Source: Heterocephalus glaber (taxonomy: Eukaryota > Chordata > Mammalia > Rodentia > Bathyergidae). From it: a stretch of DNA of 64,000 bases. Of the stretch, positions 22,990 to 35,649 are shown piece after piece (within the stretch, counting starts at the first letter, position 1; each line of letters starts with the position of its first letter). The DNA lies in contig NW_004624747.1 of the NCBI RefSeq assembly GCF_000247695.1, positions 12,412,850 to 12,476,849 of the forward strand, in the 5' to 3' direction. The notes beneath the pieces were generated by a model. That model was not told where the DNA came from, ran no database searches, and saw only the letters and a list, made by a program, of their open reading frames with translations. The position numbers and the translations under genes are program-made.

Positions 22990-25412
22990 TTATATCATAA
23001 TTATAGATCACTTTTAAATTACAGGCCAGTCTCCTTAGAACATAGTTGCAAAATCCTCAATAAGATATTGACAAATGGAATGTAAAAAACCATCACAAAG
23101 ATCATAGGTCATGATGAAATAGGTTTCATCCCAGGATTGCAAGATATGCAAATCAATAAATGTAATCCACCACATAAACAGAAGCAATGACAAAAATCAC
23201 ATGATCATACCAGTAGATACAGAAAAACTTTTGACAAAATTCAACACTCATTCATGACTAAAAAAGAAAAAACACTGAAGAAAATAGGCATAGAAGGACT
23301 TTACCTGAATCTGATAAAAGTCATTTATGACAAACCAACAGTCACCATCATATTAAATGGGAGGAAACTGAAAGTTTTCCCTCTAAAATCAGGAACAAGG
23401 GAAGAATACCTACTACCTCCACTTCTGTTCAGCATAGCCTTCAAATCATTTGCCAGAGCAGTAAGGCAAGAGAAAGAAAGAAAAGGGATGTGTATAGGAA
23501 AGGAAGAAGTCAATATCATTATGTACAAATAATGTGATCTTCTACACAGAATACCAAAAAAATTCCATCAAAAGACTCCTAGAATTAATAACCAAATTCA
23601 GTAATGTAGCAGGATATAGAGCCAACACACAAAAATTAATAGCGCTCCTGTACAACAGTAATGAACTCAGTAAGAAAGAAATTAGGAAAACAAAGCCATT
23701 CACAACAGCACCAAGAAAAGTACTTAGAAATTAACCTAACCAAGGAAGTGAAAGACTTCCTTGGGAATTATAGTACTCCAAAAAAGGAGATTTGAAGAGG
23801 ACATCAGAAAATGGAAAGATATTCCATGTTCCTGGAGAAGAGGAACCAATATTGTCACAATGGTCATACTTCCAAAGCTGATATATAGATTCAAATCAAT
23901 CCCAATAAAAATATCTACAGTGTTCCTAACAGAACTAGAGAAAATTATCCTAAATATAATATGGAACCAGAAGAGAGCCAGAATAGCAAAAGTAACCCTG
24001 GGCAACAAGTGCTAAGGAGGAGGCATTACAATCCTGGAGTTCAAGTTATATTACAAAGCTATAGTAATAAAAACAGCATGGCACTAGCACAAAACAGACA
24101 TGTGGATCAATGGAATAGAATAGAATATACAGAAACAACCCCAGGCACATTCGTATACCTGATCTTGACAAAGGGCCCAAAAACATATGTTGAAGGAAAG
24201 ATAGCCTCTTTAACAAGTGGTGCTAGGAAAACTGCCCATCCACATGCAAAATATTGAATCTAGACTGATATTTCTCAGCATGGATCAAAGATCTAAATAT
24301 TAAAACAGAAACAATCTACTGGCAAATAAAATAGGTAAGGCTCTTAAAGACATAGGAAAGGACTTTTTGGACAGAACCCCATTGCTCAAGAAATACAAAA
24401 AAAAATCAACAAATGGGCTTATATAAAATTAAAAAGCTTCTGCACAGCAAAGGAAATAACCAACAGAGTGAAGAGACAACCTACAGAATGGGAAAATATT
24501 TTTGCCACCTATTCCTCAGACAGAGTACTAATACCTTGAATGTATAAAGAACTCAAAAACACTAGACTCCTCAAAATAAAAGATTCTATCAAAAAATAGG
24601 CAACTGAAATGAAGGGACACTTCTTGGAAGAAGTACAAATGGCCAATAAATATAGGAAACAATGTTCAGCATTGCTGGCCATTAGAGAAATGCAAATTAA
24701 AACAACACCGAAAGTTTATCTTATTCCAGGAAGAATGGCTACCATCAAGGAATTAAATGCTGGTGAAACAGTGGAGAAAAAGGAACTCTTCTGCATTGTT
24801 GGTGGGAATGTAAACTAGTCTAACCCTTCTGGAAACAAGACGCAGATTCCTCAAAAAAATTAAAAGTAGAATTTCCTTTAGACCCAGCTATCCTAGTATT
24901 AGGTATCTTCCCAAAAGAGTTAAAGACATCATATTCCAGTGATACATGCATACTCAAGTTTATAGCAGCACAATTCATGTCAGCTAATATTTGGAAATGG
25001 CCTATGTGTCCATCAACAGATGTATAGATAAAGAAAATGTGGTACTTATACACACATGGAGTACTACTCTCCTATAAAGAAGGATACGCTTTAGTTGTTT
25101 GTAGGAAAATATATGCACAGTAAATCCATAATGTTAAGAAAAATAAATCAGACACACAGCTTAATTATCATATGATTTCTCTTATATGAGAAACCCAAAG
25201 TATAAATAAATTAAAGTACAAAATAAGAATAGGTAAAAGGAAGTAGGAAGATAGATCTTTTGCAAATGGGAAATGGGCAAAGGAAGAAGGGAGGAGAAGA
25301 GGGAAGGAGCATAGAAAGAATTAAGATGTGTCATGTACATGTACAAACTACTCACAGTGAATGTATTCGTTATGCACCATAATGTGTACTCATAAAAAGA
25401 AAAAAGAAAACA
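22990..25412 (+). mobile_element. 5'-truncated L1, ORF2 C-terminal part and 3' end
   Basis: Reads through L1 ORF2 reverse-transcriptase and downstream text (SIAFKSFARAVRQEKE, then KAIVIKTAWH-type sequence near 24060, DTQNFT-like decay beyond). It has many stops and frameshifts, and the catalytic FADD region near 23,515-23,540 is disrupted. It ends in an A-rich tail about 25,390-25,412. Dead copy. Confidence 0.88.
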
Positions 25413-25507
25413 ATACAGTGTATGTCATCTTAACATTTTAGGCATACATTATAGTATTGTTATCTCTAGGTACATTGATGTACAGCAGCAGATCTCTAGA
25501 ATATATA

Positions 25508-25911
25508 GATGTTCCTCGTTTAATGACAGAGTTCTGTTCCCGCAACTAGGTCATTAAATGAGCTGGTTGCTAAATGAGGAAATGCACATTACAAAATTCA
25601 GAACGAAGAAATGGTCTAAGGAAACTCAACTTGATGACTTTGCTTTTATTTGCATAACACCTGCAGTACTGTGAAGTATAACAACATAAAGCTATAGTAC
25701 TGTACTATACAATATAAGCAACAACTGCACAAAATTACAGTACAAGGTGTACTGTACAAAAAAAATTGAGGTTCTCTAAACAAGATGTACAGAACTCTAC
25801 AAAAAAAGACAGGTCATAAGTCCAAGCAGAGAGTCAGAAGTCTGAACAGTGTGCCTTGATCATAAATCGAGCAGTCCTTAAACAGATAGGTCATTAAACA
25901 GGGAATGTCTG
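25508..25911. mobile_element. Mariner/Tigger-type non-autonomous DNA transposon
   Basis: Terminal inverted repeats: GATGTTCCTCGTTTAATGAC at the left, and GTCATTAAACAGGGAATGTC at the right (its imperfect reverse complement). TA dinucleotides flank it at 25506-25507 and 25912-25913, the target duplication of Tc1/mariner elements. Internal sequence is non-coding. Confidence 0.7.
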
Positions 25912-26051
25912 TATTAATTGTGCAAAACCGAGACTCTATATTCATTGAACAAGAAATTCCCATCCCTCTTCTCCAAACCTTCAAGCCTTGGAAACTACAG
26001 TTCTATTCTGTATTTTTATGTGTTTGAATATTTCATTTATTGATTTTTTTC

Positions 26052-26115
26052 TTTTTTGCAGTACCAGGAGATTGAACCCAGGGGAGCTCTACAGTGAGCT
26101 ACATCTTTGCCTTGA
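26052..26115 (-). repeat. Truncated ID SINE
   Basis: GCAGTACCAGGAGATTGAAC to GAGCTACATCTTTGCC, a diverged reversed ID. Confidence 0.6.
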
Positions 26116-27100
26116 GATATTTGAGTTTCCATCTGGAAAAAAGTTCATGGATCATCATGTTTGAGCGGTAGTGGAGGGAGAGGCCACATTCATTGGCCCT
26201 CCAGCTCTGCTAATAGATGTGACCCAGCAACATCTGTGTCGGAAGCAGAAAGGTGGTGTCATCACATTTCTCTCTGAGGAACCCTAGCAATAATCTGATT
26301 CATGAAAACACACACATCCTTCCTGGAGCCCTGGAACTGAATACAAATTCATTGCCCACCATTCCTAGAATATGGACCTGGTGTAGCTCACCTCCTGACA
26401 CTGGGTTGTCAGGCAGATAGCACTTGGATTTATTAACAACCACATTCCTTTCCTGTTCCTATTTCAACTATCATTCTAAAAGATGTCTAAGAGGGAAAAA
26501 CCAAAATCACAAGACTGGACTCATTTCATCTGTTGGAATCCACAATTCTCCAGCTGCTTGAAGGATAGCTCAAGCCTTGTGTGATGGGCACATGAAGACC
26601 ACTCATTGGGGGGGATTCCTCTTTCGCAGACACACCTGGCCGCACCTCCCCTTAGCCTTAGATTTTTATTTAATTATAGCAGAGAAGAGATTTCTATTGG
26701 GGATATTTTCCCACTTGACAGCAACTTTAGCCAATTCTTTAATCCTGATAGTACATTCTTCTTTAATATGAACATGAGATTCAGCTAACATTATATTACA
26801 TTAAACCTAACATACTAATGTCACAAGTTATTTTGGGGACTTTTTCATCATTTGTGAGTATGGGTAGATTCTCTGATCTATATTATACATTTACAGCTTT
26901 GCTTACAATTCTAAACTAGATTATTCAGTATGATTACATTGGCATTTTATTAAATGTGTGTAAATTCATACCCATACCCAAGGTCATGGAAGCATGCATT
27001 CCACTGAAAAAATTTGAGTTTTATTTACTTCCATTTGCTTATCTCTGGTGCTGAAAAATTTCAGAACTCATAGAAATAACTTTTATAAAAAGCAGATCAT
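26116..27100. other. No gene recognised
   Basis: Mixed unique and AT-rich sequence. No repeat family or coding exon could be assigned. Confidence 0.4.
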
Positions 27101-27102
27101 TG

Positions 27103-27191
27103 GGCCGGGGATTTAGCTCAGTGGTTCTGGCACCTGTCTCGAAAGTGCAAGGTCCCGAGTTCGATCCCTGGTACCAAAAAAAAAAAAAAAG
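27103..27191 (+). repeat. ID SINE, full length
   Basis: GGCCGGGGATTTAGCTCAGT at the 5' end, box B-like GAGTTCGATCCCTGGTACC, then a run of about 14 A. A good copy of this genome's ID subfamily. Confidence 0.92.
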
Positions 27192-27483
27192 CTGATCATT
27201 AAACTGTTAAGGGGGAGATAGTCTACTTCCTCAGTGGTAGGATATTTTGCATCCTGGCAGAGAAGTTGAAAACGGCTGAGACCACTGTCAAGCTGAGATG
27301 CACCGCTCACAGCATCAGAACAAACAAGGTCCTCTGGGAGCGACAGAAGCAAATGACGGAGAGAATTTCTGATGCCTCTGTAGAAAGAACAACATCTGAA
27401 ATGTTGCACACCTCCCTGCCCTCACCTGAGATGGCGGCTTTTCGGGTGCTCTAGCCGCCTTCCCTCAGATGCCAGGAGGGGGC

Positions 27484-27930
27484 TGTTGTGCCAAGGGAGC
27501 CGATAAATCACCAAACACTGGGACCAACGACAAAGTTAAACTGAAAGGAGTTTATTCACTTGCATGGACTCCACTCCCTAAGCGAAGCGAAACCCTGAGT
27601 CCAGGAACAGCATAGTTTATATAGGGTGTTATAGCAGCATAGCTTTTTATAGGTGTTATTTTAAGAAGAGAAGTTCAAGGGGAGGTTAACATGTTTTTGA
27701 CTAGTTGCAAAAGTATTTTGCACAACTCAGCTATCTTGCTGTCTTGTCAGGTTGGGGTAGTTTACAGTAGAGGAAGGCACCAGGCACGCTCTCTTTCCGA
27801 GAGGCGATGAAGCAAGTTTACAGAAGCAGAACAAGCAGTTACAAAAACATCTACTTTATAAGGGGAGGGGCATGAGGGGAGTTTATCTACAGGCCAAGAC
27901 GGCGTTTCTTGGGTTTATCCTGGTCTCACA
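27484..27930 (-). mobile_element. Solo ERV LTR with 4-bp target duplication
   Basis: On the minus strand it starts TGTGAGACCAGG, has TATATAAA (27616-27623), AATAAA (27551-27556) and ends GGCACAACA: the U3-R-U5 layout with TG..CA ends. GGGC precedes it (27480-27483) and GGGC follows (27931-27934). A 4-bp duplication is typical of class I (gamma) ERVs. No internal proviral sequence is attached, so it is a solo LTR. Confidence 0.75.
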
Positions 27931-28171
27931 GGGCGCGGCCTCGAGTCAGTCGGGCTCTGAGGTGGTTGAGGTGTGTGTCAAGCTGTGGACAGAGCCTAGG
28001 CACTTCGTGGTTCTGGGACCCGAAGGGCTGGGTTCTCGCCCCCCTAATCTCCTTGGCTGTGTTTCCCAGAGGCTCTCCTAGCCTAACGCCTGCCCTTGCG
28101 GTCACCTCGTTCAGAGCCACTCCCGGGCCCGGCTCCTGGCGGGCGACTGTCACCGCGCTTTGGGCCAGACG

Positions 28172-29107
28172 ATGCCCAAGAAGCTGCTCCTGCTGCCCCC
28201 ACTGACCCCGTACTCGGCCTTCCGCGCCCCGCGAGCCATGAACGCCGCTCGGACTGGCTACTGCATCTTCTCGGCCAACTCCACGGCCGCCTGCACGGAG
28301 CTGGCCAAGCGCATCACCGAGCGTCTTGGTGCTGAATTGGGGAAATCTGTTGTATACCAAGAGACCAATGGAGAAACAAGAGTTGAAATAAAAGAATCTG
28401 TTCGTGGCCAAGATATTTTCATTATACAGACAATACCCCGAGATGTGAATACAGCTGTGATGGAGCTACTGATCATGGCTTATGCACTGAAGACTTCTTG
28501 TGCCAGGAACATCATTGGAGTCATCCCCTATTTCCTCTATAGCAAGCAAAGCAAGCTGAGAAGGAGGGGCTCCATTGTGTGCAAGCTCCTGGCATCCATG
28601 CTGGCAGAGGCAGATTTAACTCACATTATCACAATGCATCTTCACCAAAAGGAAATACAAGGCTTTTTCAGCTTCCCCATGGACAACCTTAGAGCCTCAC
28701 CTTTCCTGCTTCAGTATATCCAAGAAGAAATTCCAAATTACAGAAATGCAGTCATTGTAGCTAAGTCTCCTGATGCTGCAAAAAGGGCTCAGTCATATGC
28801 TGAGAGGCTGCATTTGGGGTTGGCTGTGATCCACGGAGAAGCTCAGTGCACAGAGCTGGACGTGGATGATGGGCATCATTCTCCCGCAATGGTCAAAAAT
28901 GCCACTGTGCACCCCGGCCTGGAGTTGCCATTGATGATGGCCAAAGAGAAGCCACCGATAACCGAGGTTGGAGATGTGGGAGGACACATCGCAATCATAG
29001 TGGATGACATTATTGATGATCTTGAGAGTTTTGTTGCTGCTGCGGAGATCCTGAGAGAGGTGCTTACAAAATCTATGTTATGGCTACTCACGGCATCCTG
29101 TCTGCGG
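28172..29107 (+). pseudogene. PRPSAP1: Processed retrocopy of PRPSAP1 (PRPP synthetase-associated protein 1), frameshifted
   Basis: PRPSAP1 (PAP39) is a catalytically inactive regulatory subunit of the phosphoribosyl-pyrophosphate synthetase complex. This copy is intronless. ATG at 28172 gives [17 protein letters not shown], and a second in-frame ATG at 28238 matches the short-form start MNAARTG. Near-identical family text follows: [37 protein letters not shown] sequence, [20 protein letters not shown] and [20 protein letters not shown]. About 270 of roughly 356 residues are open. Near 29,053-29,060 about 4 bases are missing relative to the parent, so the frame shifts and stops at 29123-29125. 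[19 protein letters not shown] resumes in another frame, then homology is lost near 29,107, and the last ~65 residues are absent. Processed pseudogene; a truncated product is conceivable but unsupported. Confidence 0.88.
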
Positions 29108-31450
29108 AGGCCCCCCTCAAGCTAGTGATAAAAAACATGGCCTTAAATGGCCACCATCGCCAACCCTCTTCCTTCTACAGAAATTACAGACACACTCCTC
29201 AAAAGAATCTGAAAATTGTTATATCGAAGAGGAGTTAAAAGCAGATAAAGTGTTAACTCTGTGATGTTCATTCATTCGTTTCAGCTCCAGAGAATGCAGA
29301 TGTGATACTGAACTCAGGGAGCTGAGTGACCCTGACACTGTTTCTGTCCAGTTGTCCTCTCCCTAGTCAAGCTCATATAAGTCTTTTGTAGAGAATTGTA
29401 TTTTTCTTTCAGAAACTGCCATGCCTACTGCCATGGAACAGCGAAGCATTTGTGTTCTTGTTCCTCTCGGGGTTATCACACTGCAGCCCATCCCTGGGTG
29501 TCTGTATCACTCTGAAGTTGCAAATAAAAGAATTTGTTGTCAAAAAAGAACACAAAAAACTGTTAAGCAGTTTCAGACACCTTACAGAGTGTGAGGGACA
29601 AGACGAGCTGGAAAACATGGTGCGTTTTCTCATGATGCTCAAGTGCTCAGGCAGAAATCATCCCAGTGAGGCGAACTGGGCTTTCTTCATTTAAATGTAA
29701 TTACTTGAACATAATGTTTTCCTTATTGATCACATAATAAATGAATTAACTGCTTTTGCATACCTTTTCTTTAAAAAGAGCTAATTTTGATCCTCTTTCT
29801 CATGACTCCTCGGGGGATATGATGACTCAGGGTGTTGCCCCTTGAGCAAAAGAACTGAGGAGGCAGCAGGTGTCAGGGAATAGGCAAAGTTAACCCAAGT
29901 GATTGGATGAACTGGTAAGCAATTGATAAAACAGCCCTGTTTTCAATTTTCCAATAAGTGGCATGTAATCTAACTCTTTCTCACACCTGAATAGGTAACA
30001 CATATTTGATTATTCTTTCTGTACAGTTTTTAAATTTAATCTGGAACAAACTGTAATTTCTTTGACAATAATAATGATAGTGATTCAGGAATAGCAGAAA
30101 TGGGTAAGGTTGGTATTTCAGATCAAGAATGGAACCATCATCAGCATGGCAGCTTTGTCCCTCTTTACCCTAAAATGTTCATGATTTAAGAAAATATTTG
30201 GCAGCAGGAGAGATTCCTTTCCTCATTTAACTTGTTCTCATAGAATAGGGAAGTATTGGTGGGGATTCAGCTTATGATATGAACCATATACTCTTAGATG
30301 ACACATGTGAAAATAGGCTTGTCTGGATAGCAGTATAGCAGCACCCCACAGTGTGGCCTGGACTCACCCTGAAAATGCTATGCTGACCTGTTGCCACGGT
30401 AATGATGATGGACACCTTGCCTTCCATTTCAACTGTCACTCTGTGAGCTGAGAGCAGTTATTCCATTACCACGGTGCTAGTGACGGTCCCCAGAGATGGG
30501 AAACTGCTGTACAGGTAGGTTCAGGTCGATCCTCTGAGCACTACTTCTGTTTATCTCCTGAATTTTAGAAAGTATTTTATAGTTGATTCTCACTACTCAA
30601 TAGGTATTTTTGATTCTTCTATCAAGATAGTTGCAGTAAATATTTTACCTCATCTAGGGGAATTTATAGTCCCTCATGCAGGTTTTGTACACACTATTTG
30701 AGGGAATAGATGTGGGGCACACACCCAGGCTGCTGCCATCAGGTCCGGTATTCTTGACACTAAATCCAGCAGCAGATATTCTGCCAAAGGGGAATTCCAG
30801 AGCTATCCATGTGGTGTGAGGGCTCCTGGGAGTGTAGTGACAGGGAGAGTGCCATCAGGTCAGTGGAGGGGACACTTGGTGGTGAAGGCAATGAGGGTGA
30901 CCCTCAATGAGAGTCCTGGGGTTGCCAGCCTGGCTGTGGTCAGATCCCCTTGGGTAGGAGTCTGCCCAGCTGCCAGGATGTAGGATGGGGTGGAGGTGCT
31001 GAGGGGCAGCTGGTGGAGGAAGGTCATGGGCAGACAGGGGCTAGAACTCGGGGCTCCCTGTTCCCTTGAGAGTGTCTTCATTGGAAGGAAACACATCTCC
31101 TTTAGGTCAGGAATTAAACTCTGGTGACTGCAGACTGTGTTATGACTTGGCCACTTCCTTGGCTCAGGAACCAGGGTGTCAGTTTTCCAGGAGAGACTTT
31201 GGGGCAGCGGGATTTGGGAAAGAAAGAGGAAGAGCTCTGGGTTCAGGCTTCCAGGGCATAATCTGGAGGCCTCAGATGTTCAGGGAGCGATGTCCCCCGG
31301 GGAATCAGGGCATTCCCCTCCCAGATCCATCCTCTGTGTTGTGACCCTGGGAGCCAGCCCTGACCTCACTTCTCACTGGCCAGGACCACGCCGGGACCTC
31401 CATCACCTGGGTGCCTGCAGATTGACTGGGCCTCACAGATAATGGTGGAC
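29108..31450. other. Downstream of retrocopy, no gene recognised
   Basis: May contain the parental 3' UTR up to AATAAA near 29,737 (CACATAATAAATGAATT). The rest is unique sequence with only short open frames and no clear repeat. Confidence 0.35.
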
Positions 31451-32239
31451 ACAGGGCACTCTGGGGCCCTGGTGGCTCAAGAGCCTCGAGTCAAGTACCT
31501 TCAGATCCATCTACATTTTTCACAAATGACAAGAGTGTTCTTACCCTAAAGAATCACAAATGTTTAAGGTGTTTGCTATCCTATCATTACACAGTATATA
31601 CATGTATCAAAACACCACACTGTACCCCAAAATGTGTACAATTTTTGTGTCAATTAAAAGGTTGAGATGTGGATAACTATTCCTAATTAACCTAAGACTT
31701 TGTGGCAGGATGATGTTAACAGCTGTCTCTATTGTAATACATTTCCCAGGCTCTTGCCTCCTGGATACAGAAATAGTTCCTTCAAGGTCAAGACGATCTA
31801 TTGCCCACTCCAACCAGTGCTGCAGAAGAGTCTCCCTGTGGCTGCTGGAAAGTGCACACCCTGGAGAGGATGACGACGGAGGTGATGTGCAAATTCAGCC
31901 GTTAAATGCATTCCTGAGCAATGATGCTGGTTAACCAGTGTCCCATGTTGAAGAGAAAACTCTAAACATGCTAAGCTATATTTTTTTATTAGACATGTGC
32001 AGATTTAAATTTCGTTAACTCAGTAGGTAGTTCTACAACTCCAGAAGTGACTGTCTGTTTACAGCTACAGTTCTGAGTGAGTAAACTCCTCACTTGGATG
32101 TTTAGAGCTTTACCTGATTCTCGGCCATTAGGTGAAATAAACTCTTTCTGCAATAATGTTGCCAGATTTTTAAAAATCGACATTATTTAGAATAATTTTA
32201 GATGAACAACAATACCACCACCAACAAAAGGAACAGATA

Positions 32240-33860
32240 GTACAGAAAGTTCCTGAATCCCCTCCCTCACCCACCAGTTTCTTTTGTAAAAATAACATCT
32301 TATGCTAGTGGAATTCATTTGCTCCAAGGACAGAACTAATATGGATAGATTGTTATTAACTGTAGTCCAGAGTTCTCACTAGGTAAATTCAGTGTTGCTT
32401 GGTTTTTTGAGGTTTAACAAGCACTCATTTATTGCCATTGCAAAAGTTTCTCTGCCCTAAACATTTCCTCTGCTTCATCTATTTATCCCTCTCCTTTTTT
32501 CATGGAACGCCTGGCAACTACTGAAATTTTACTCTCTGGGTACTTTGACTTTCCCTTGATTCCACATAGTTAGAATCAGACGGCAGCTTTATCACACTTA
32601 CATCACTTAGCAACATACATTTAAGATACTGTTTATATCATTTTATTGCTTGATAGTTCAATGATTCTTTACCAGTGAATGACATTCCTTATGTACTTAA
32701 GTTTGTTGATAATTCCTCTATTGAGGGACATCTGGCTGCTTCCCATTTGAAAAACCTGAAATAAAATTGGCCAAAACATTTCTCTATAGGTTTTTGTGTG
32801 GAGATTATATTTTAATCGGGTAGATACCTAGGATTCTGAACAGTTTCTTATATGATAAGGTTAGGTTTTCCTTTTTAAGTATTTCTTAGGATTCAAAAGT
32901 GAGCCCTTTGGGGCCTGGTGCTGTTTTATTTAGAAGTTATTAATTATTGATTCAATGTTTGATATAGGACTATTGAGATTATGTTTCTCTTTGTGTAGCT
33001 TTTGATACTTTCTACCTTTGAAGGAACTGGAGCATTTCCATTGCTATCCAATTTATGGGCAGAGAGTTTTTCAAAGTATTTCTTTTTATCCATGGAATCA
33101 GTACTGATTACTTCTCTTTGATTTACAGTATTGGGCCTTGTGTCTTTTGCTTTTTCTTTGTGCTTAGCCTGGCTAGAGGTTTATCAATTTTGCTGATGAG
33201 AACTACATTTTGGGTTTGTTGATTTTCTCTGTTGATTTAAAAGCTTTCATTACATTGATCTCTCCCATAATTGCTATTTTTTCTTCTCTCTACTTTGCAT
33301 TACACTGCTTTATTCTCTAGTCTCCTATCATGGAAGCTGAAATTATTAAATTTAGGTCTTTAATTTTTATATAATATTGCATGCAATGCTATAAATTTTC
33401 TCTGAGAATTGCTTTTGCTGTATCTTAAAAATCCATAAGATATATTTTAATTTAATTTTTTCTTGAGACAAGGACTCGCTATGTAGTTCAGGTTGGCCTT
33501 GAACTTACTATGTAGCATAGGCTGGCCGCAAACTCCCAGTGATCTGTTTACCTGGCTACTGAGTCCTGGGATTACAGGGATGAACCACCATGGCTGGCCT
33601 ATTTTAATTTGATTTGGAAGAAAATATTTAAATTTCTATGGAGGCTTCTTTGACCCATGTGTTTTGAAGGGTAAATGGTTTAGTTTCCAAATATTCAGAG
33701 ACTTTCCAATTCTCTGTCGCTGAATTTTAGTTTGATTCCACAGTGGTCTGGGAGCATATTTTGTATTATTTCCACCTTTTTAATATGTCAAGGTATTATT
33801 TATTACCCACAATGTGATCTGTCTCAATGAATGTGACATATGACCTTGACAAAAATAGGC
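32240..33860 (-). mobile_element. Old L1 fragment, interrupted by a B1
   Basis: Reversed L1 ORF2-type text, for example CTAGAGGTTTATCAATTTTG near 33,174 and GTGGTCTGGGAGCATATTTT near 33,743. It is ancient and broken. The left part (32,240-32,900) resembles an L1 3' region but is less certain. Confidence 0.65.
33456..33600 (-). repeat. B1-type SINE
   Basis: GAGACAAGGACTCGCTATGT, TGGCCTTGAACTTACTATG, ending GGGATTACAGGGATGAACCA. Reversed 7SL-derived B1, nested in L1. Confidence 0.85.
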
Positions 33861-33917
33861 ATCATATTGTTGAATGAAGTGTACAAATATTAAGGAGATC
33901 TATTAGTGCTTTTATTA

Positions 33918-34300
33918 GTTTCCTGTGCCTGTTAGGGCCAAGCACCAGATTGTCCTGAAATAAATGTATCATTTCACTGTTCTGGAGGCTAGAAGTCCAA
34001 ACACAAGTTACGAGCAGGACCATTCTCCTCCTGAAATCTCTAGGGAAGAAACTCCCTTCATCCCTTCCTAGCTGCTGCCCCCTTGATGGCAATCTTGGCT
34101 CCCTGGCTTTTAGCTGTATCTCTTTACTCTGCCTCCGTCACAATACGGCACTCACCCCTCAAGGCTTTGTCTCCTCTCTTCATAAGAAACAGTCATAATG
34201 GGTAGGGGCCCTTGCTGCTCCAATGTGACCACTAGGGAAATACAGCTCCAGTGATTCTATGTCCAAATAAGGTCAAATCTTGAGGAATAGGATTAGAAAT
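33918..34300 (-). mobile_element. MLT1-like MaLR LTR
   Basis: TATTAGTTTCCTGTGCCTGT, TTCTGGAGGCTAGAAGTCCA and a late AAGGTCAAATCTTGAGG are the reversed order of an MLT1-type LTR. Borders are approximate. Confidence 0.5.
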
Positions 34301-34660
34301 TTACTTTAACATGTATTTGGGGAGATATAATTTGATCCATCTCTGTGTTCAACTTTACTCTCACTTATTTTGCTCCTACTGGATCTGTCAAGTAAAAATA
34401 AAGAGTGTTGAAATCTTCCACTTTAGTAGTAGACTGATGATCTATTTTTCACTGGAGTTCCTTCCATTCTTTGGTCGGTTTTTCCTGTATCCTGTCTTAC
34501 TCCTTTTCCTTCTTTCGTCCACTGGGAAGCATGTCCCAGAAGTACCAGCTTCTGTACATTTTAATCAACCACCTGCATTGACCTGAGCCATAGCAAGAAA
34601 CTCCCAGAGTCATTCTTCAGCCACACCTATGTAGTAACAGTTTCTCTAATGTTCTCCTAG

Positions 34661-34731
34661 ATTCCACTAAGGTCCTGATGGAAGTTGCTCCCTGCAACAC
34701 TACAGAGGATGAGAAACAGTTTATTGTCCAG
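34661..34731 (+). CDS. Unidentified gene, exon A1 (71 nt, repeated exon)
   Basis: Acceptor GTTCTCCTAG, donor GTAGAT. In phase 1 it encodes (D)STKVLMEVAPCNTTEDEKQ then FIVQ. It has the same length, phases and motif as exon B1 (37119-37189): TTCC..AAGGTC..G near the start and an acidic EDE/EEED centre. I do not recognise the protein. The acidic, Asp-Ser-rich character and the 22q11 synteny make DRICH1 one family worth testing; that is a guess. Confidence 0.4.
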
Positions 34732-34914
34732 GTAGATATGCATTTCTTTGTCTGAAATGGAAATGTGGTTTTCTTGATTTTTTCCCTTTTCAATCAAACT
34801 CAGATACGAAAGTCTGACTGTGTACATGATAGAGGACATGCATAGATTTGTTTTGGTGAGAAATGCCAACTGCAAGTCTATTACCAAGTGGTATTTGATT
34901 CAAGATGGCATCTA

Positions 34915-35118
34915 GTTGGGTATGGTATCTAGCACATGCCTGTAATCTCCGCTCTGTGGGAAGTTGAACCAAGAGGACCACAAATTTAAGCCCAGCCTGG
35001 GCAACTTAGCTACTTAGTGAGCCCATGTCTCAACATAAAAAATAAAAAAGACTCTCACACCCAGTGTGAAGGTTCTGGGTTCAATCCCCAGTACTGAAAA
35101 AATAAAAATAAAATAAAA
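34915..35118 (+). repeat. B1-ID composite SINE
   Basis: B1 body (TGCCTGTAATCTCCGCTCTG, AGCCCAGCCTGGGCAACTTA) then an ID-like half (GGGTTCAATCCCCAGTACTG) and an A-rich tail. Confidence 0.8.
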
Positions 35119-35427
35119 AGATGGCTGTCATGTATGACAGCATCAGTTACCACTTGTATGGTAGGGGACATTTTCCTGAGTTGTACTTTTTATTGATTAA
35201 GAATTTTATATATTTGCCAATCAAAATGGACTTGGGAAATTGTCTGCACAAAGCTTGCACCTTTGCAGCAAGATATTCTATATGCTTCATTTGGGGGCAA
35301 GGTTCAAACCTGTTTTTCCCGTCTAGTTTTCTAATATCACCATAGTGAACAAGGCACCTATGCAGACAAGACTGGGCATGATGTGACCCACATGACCCTT
35401 ACAGTGTCTTCCCTTTTGTCACGGCAG

Positions 35428-35452
35428 GTGGATTCCACAGCGAATGGAAATT
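35428..35452 (+). CDS. Unidentified gene, exon A2 (25 nt)
   Basis: Acceptor GTCACGGCAG, donor GTATGT. Encodes VDSTANGN plus one base, phase 0 to 1. Matches exon B2 in length, phase, VD start and donor. Confidence 0.38.
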
Positions 35453-35649
35453 GTATGTATGCCCTACTCACATGCTATGTAAAAATCGAAATGCCAGAAA
35501 TGGTGGGCCTTTCTTGTTTTTGTTTAGAGAGCCACCCTGGCTGCAGATTCCTTCTGAAAAGGAGGTCAGGGGTATGGCTAAGAAAGCTGGAGAACTATGG
35601 CCATGTACTATGGTCCTTGGAAGCAGCTATGTCATTTCAGTAACATGAT

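Noticed and set aside
21687..23085. Open frames of 330-430 codons on both strands
   Set aside because: They consist almost wholly of the N gap.
27103..27191. tRNA gene from the tRNA-like body
   Set aside because: It is an ID SINE: no complete cloverleaf, A-tail present, many copies in the window.
27266..27454. 62-codon open frame before the solo LTR
   Set aside because: Short, and no family recognised.
31740..31925. Possible third copy of the 71-nt exon (TTCCTTCAAGGTC at 31777)
   Set aside because: Only a short match, and no donor at the expected position.
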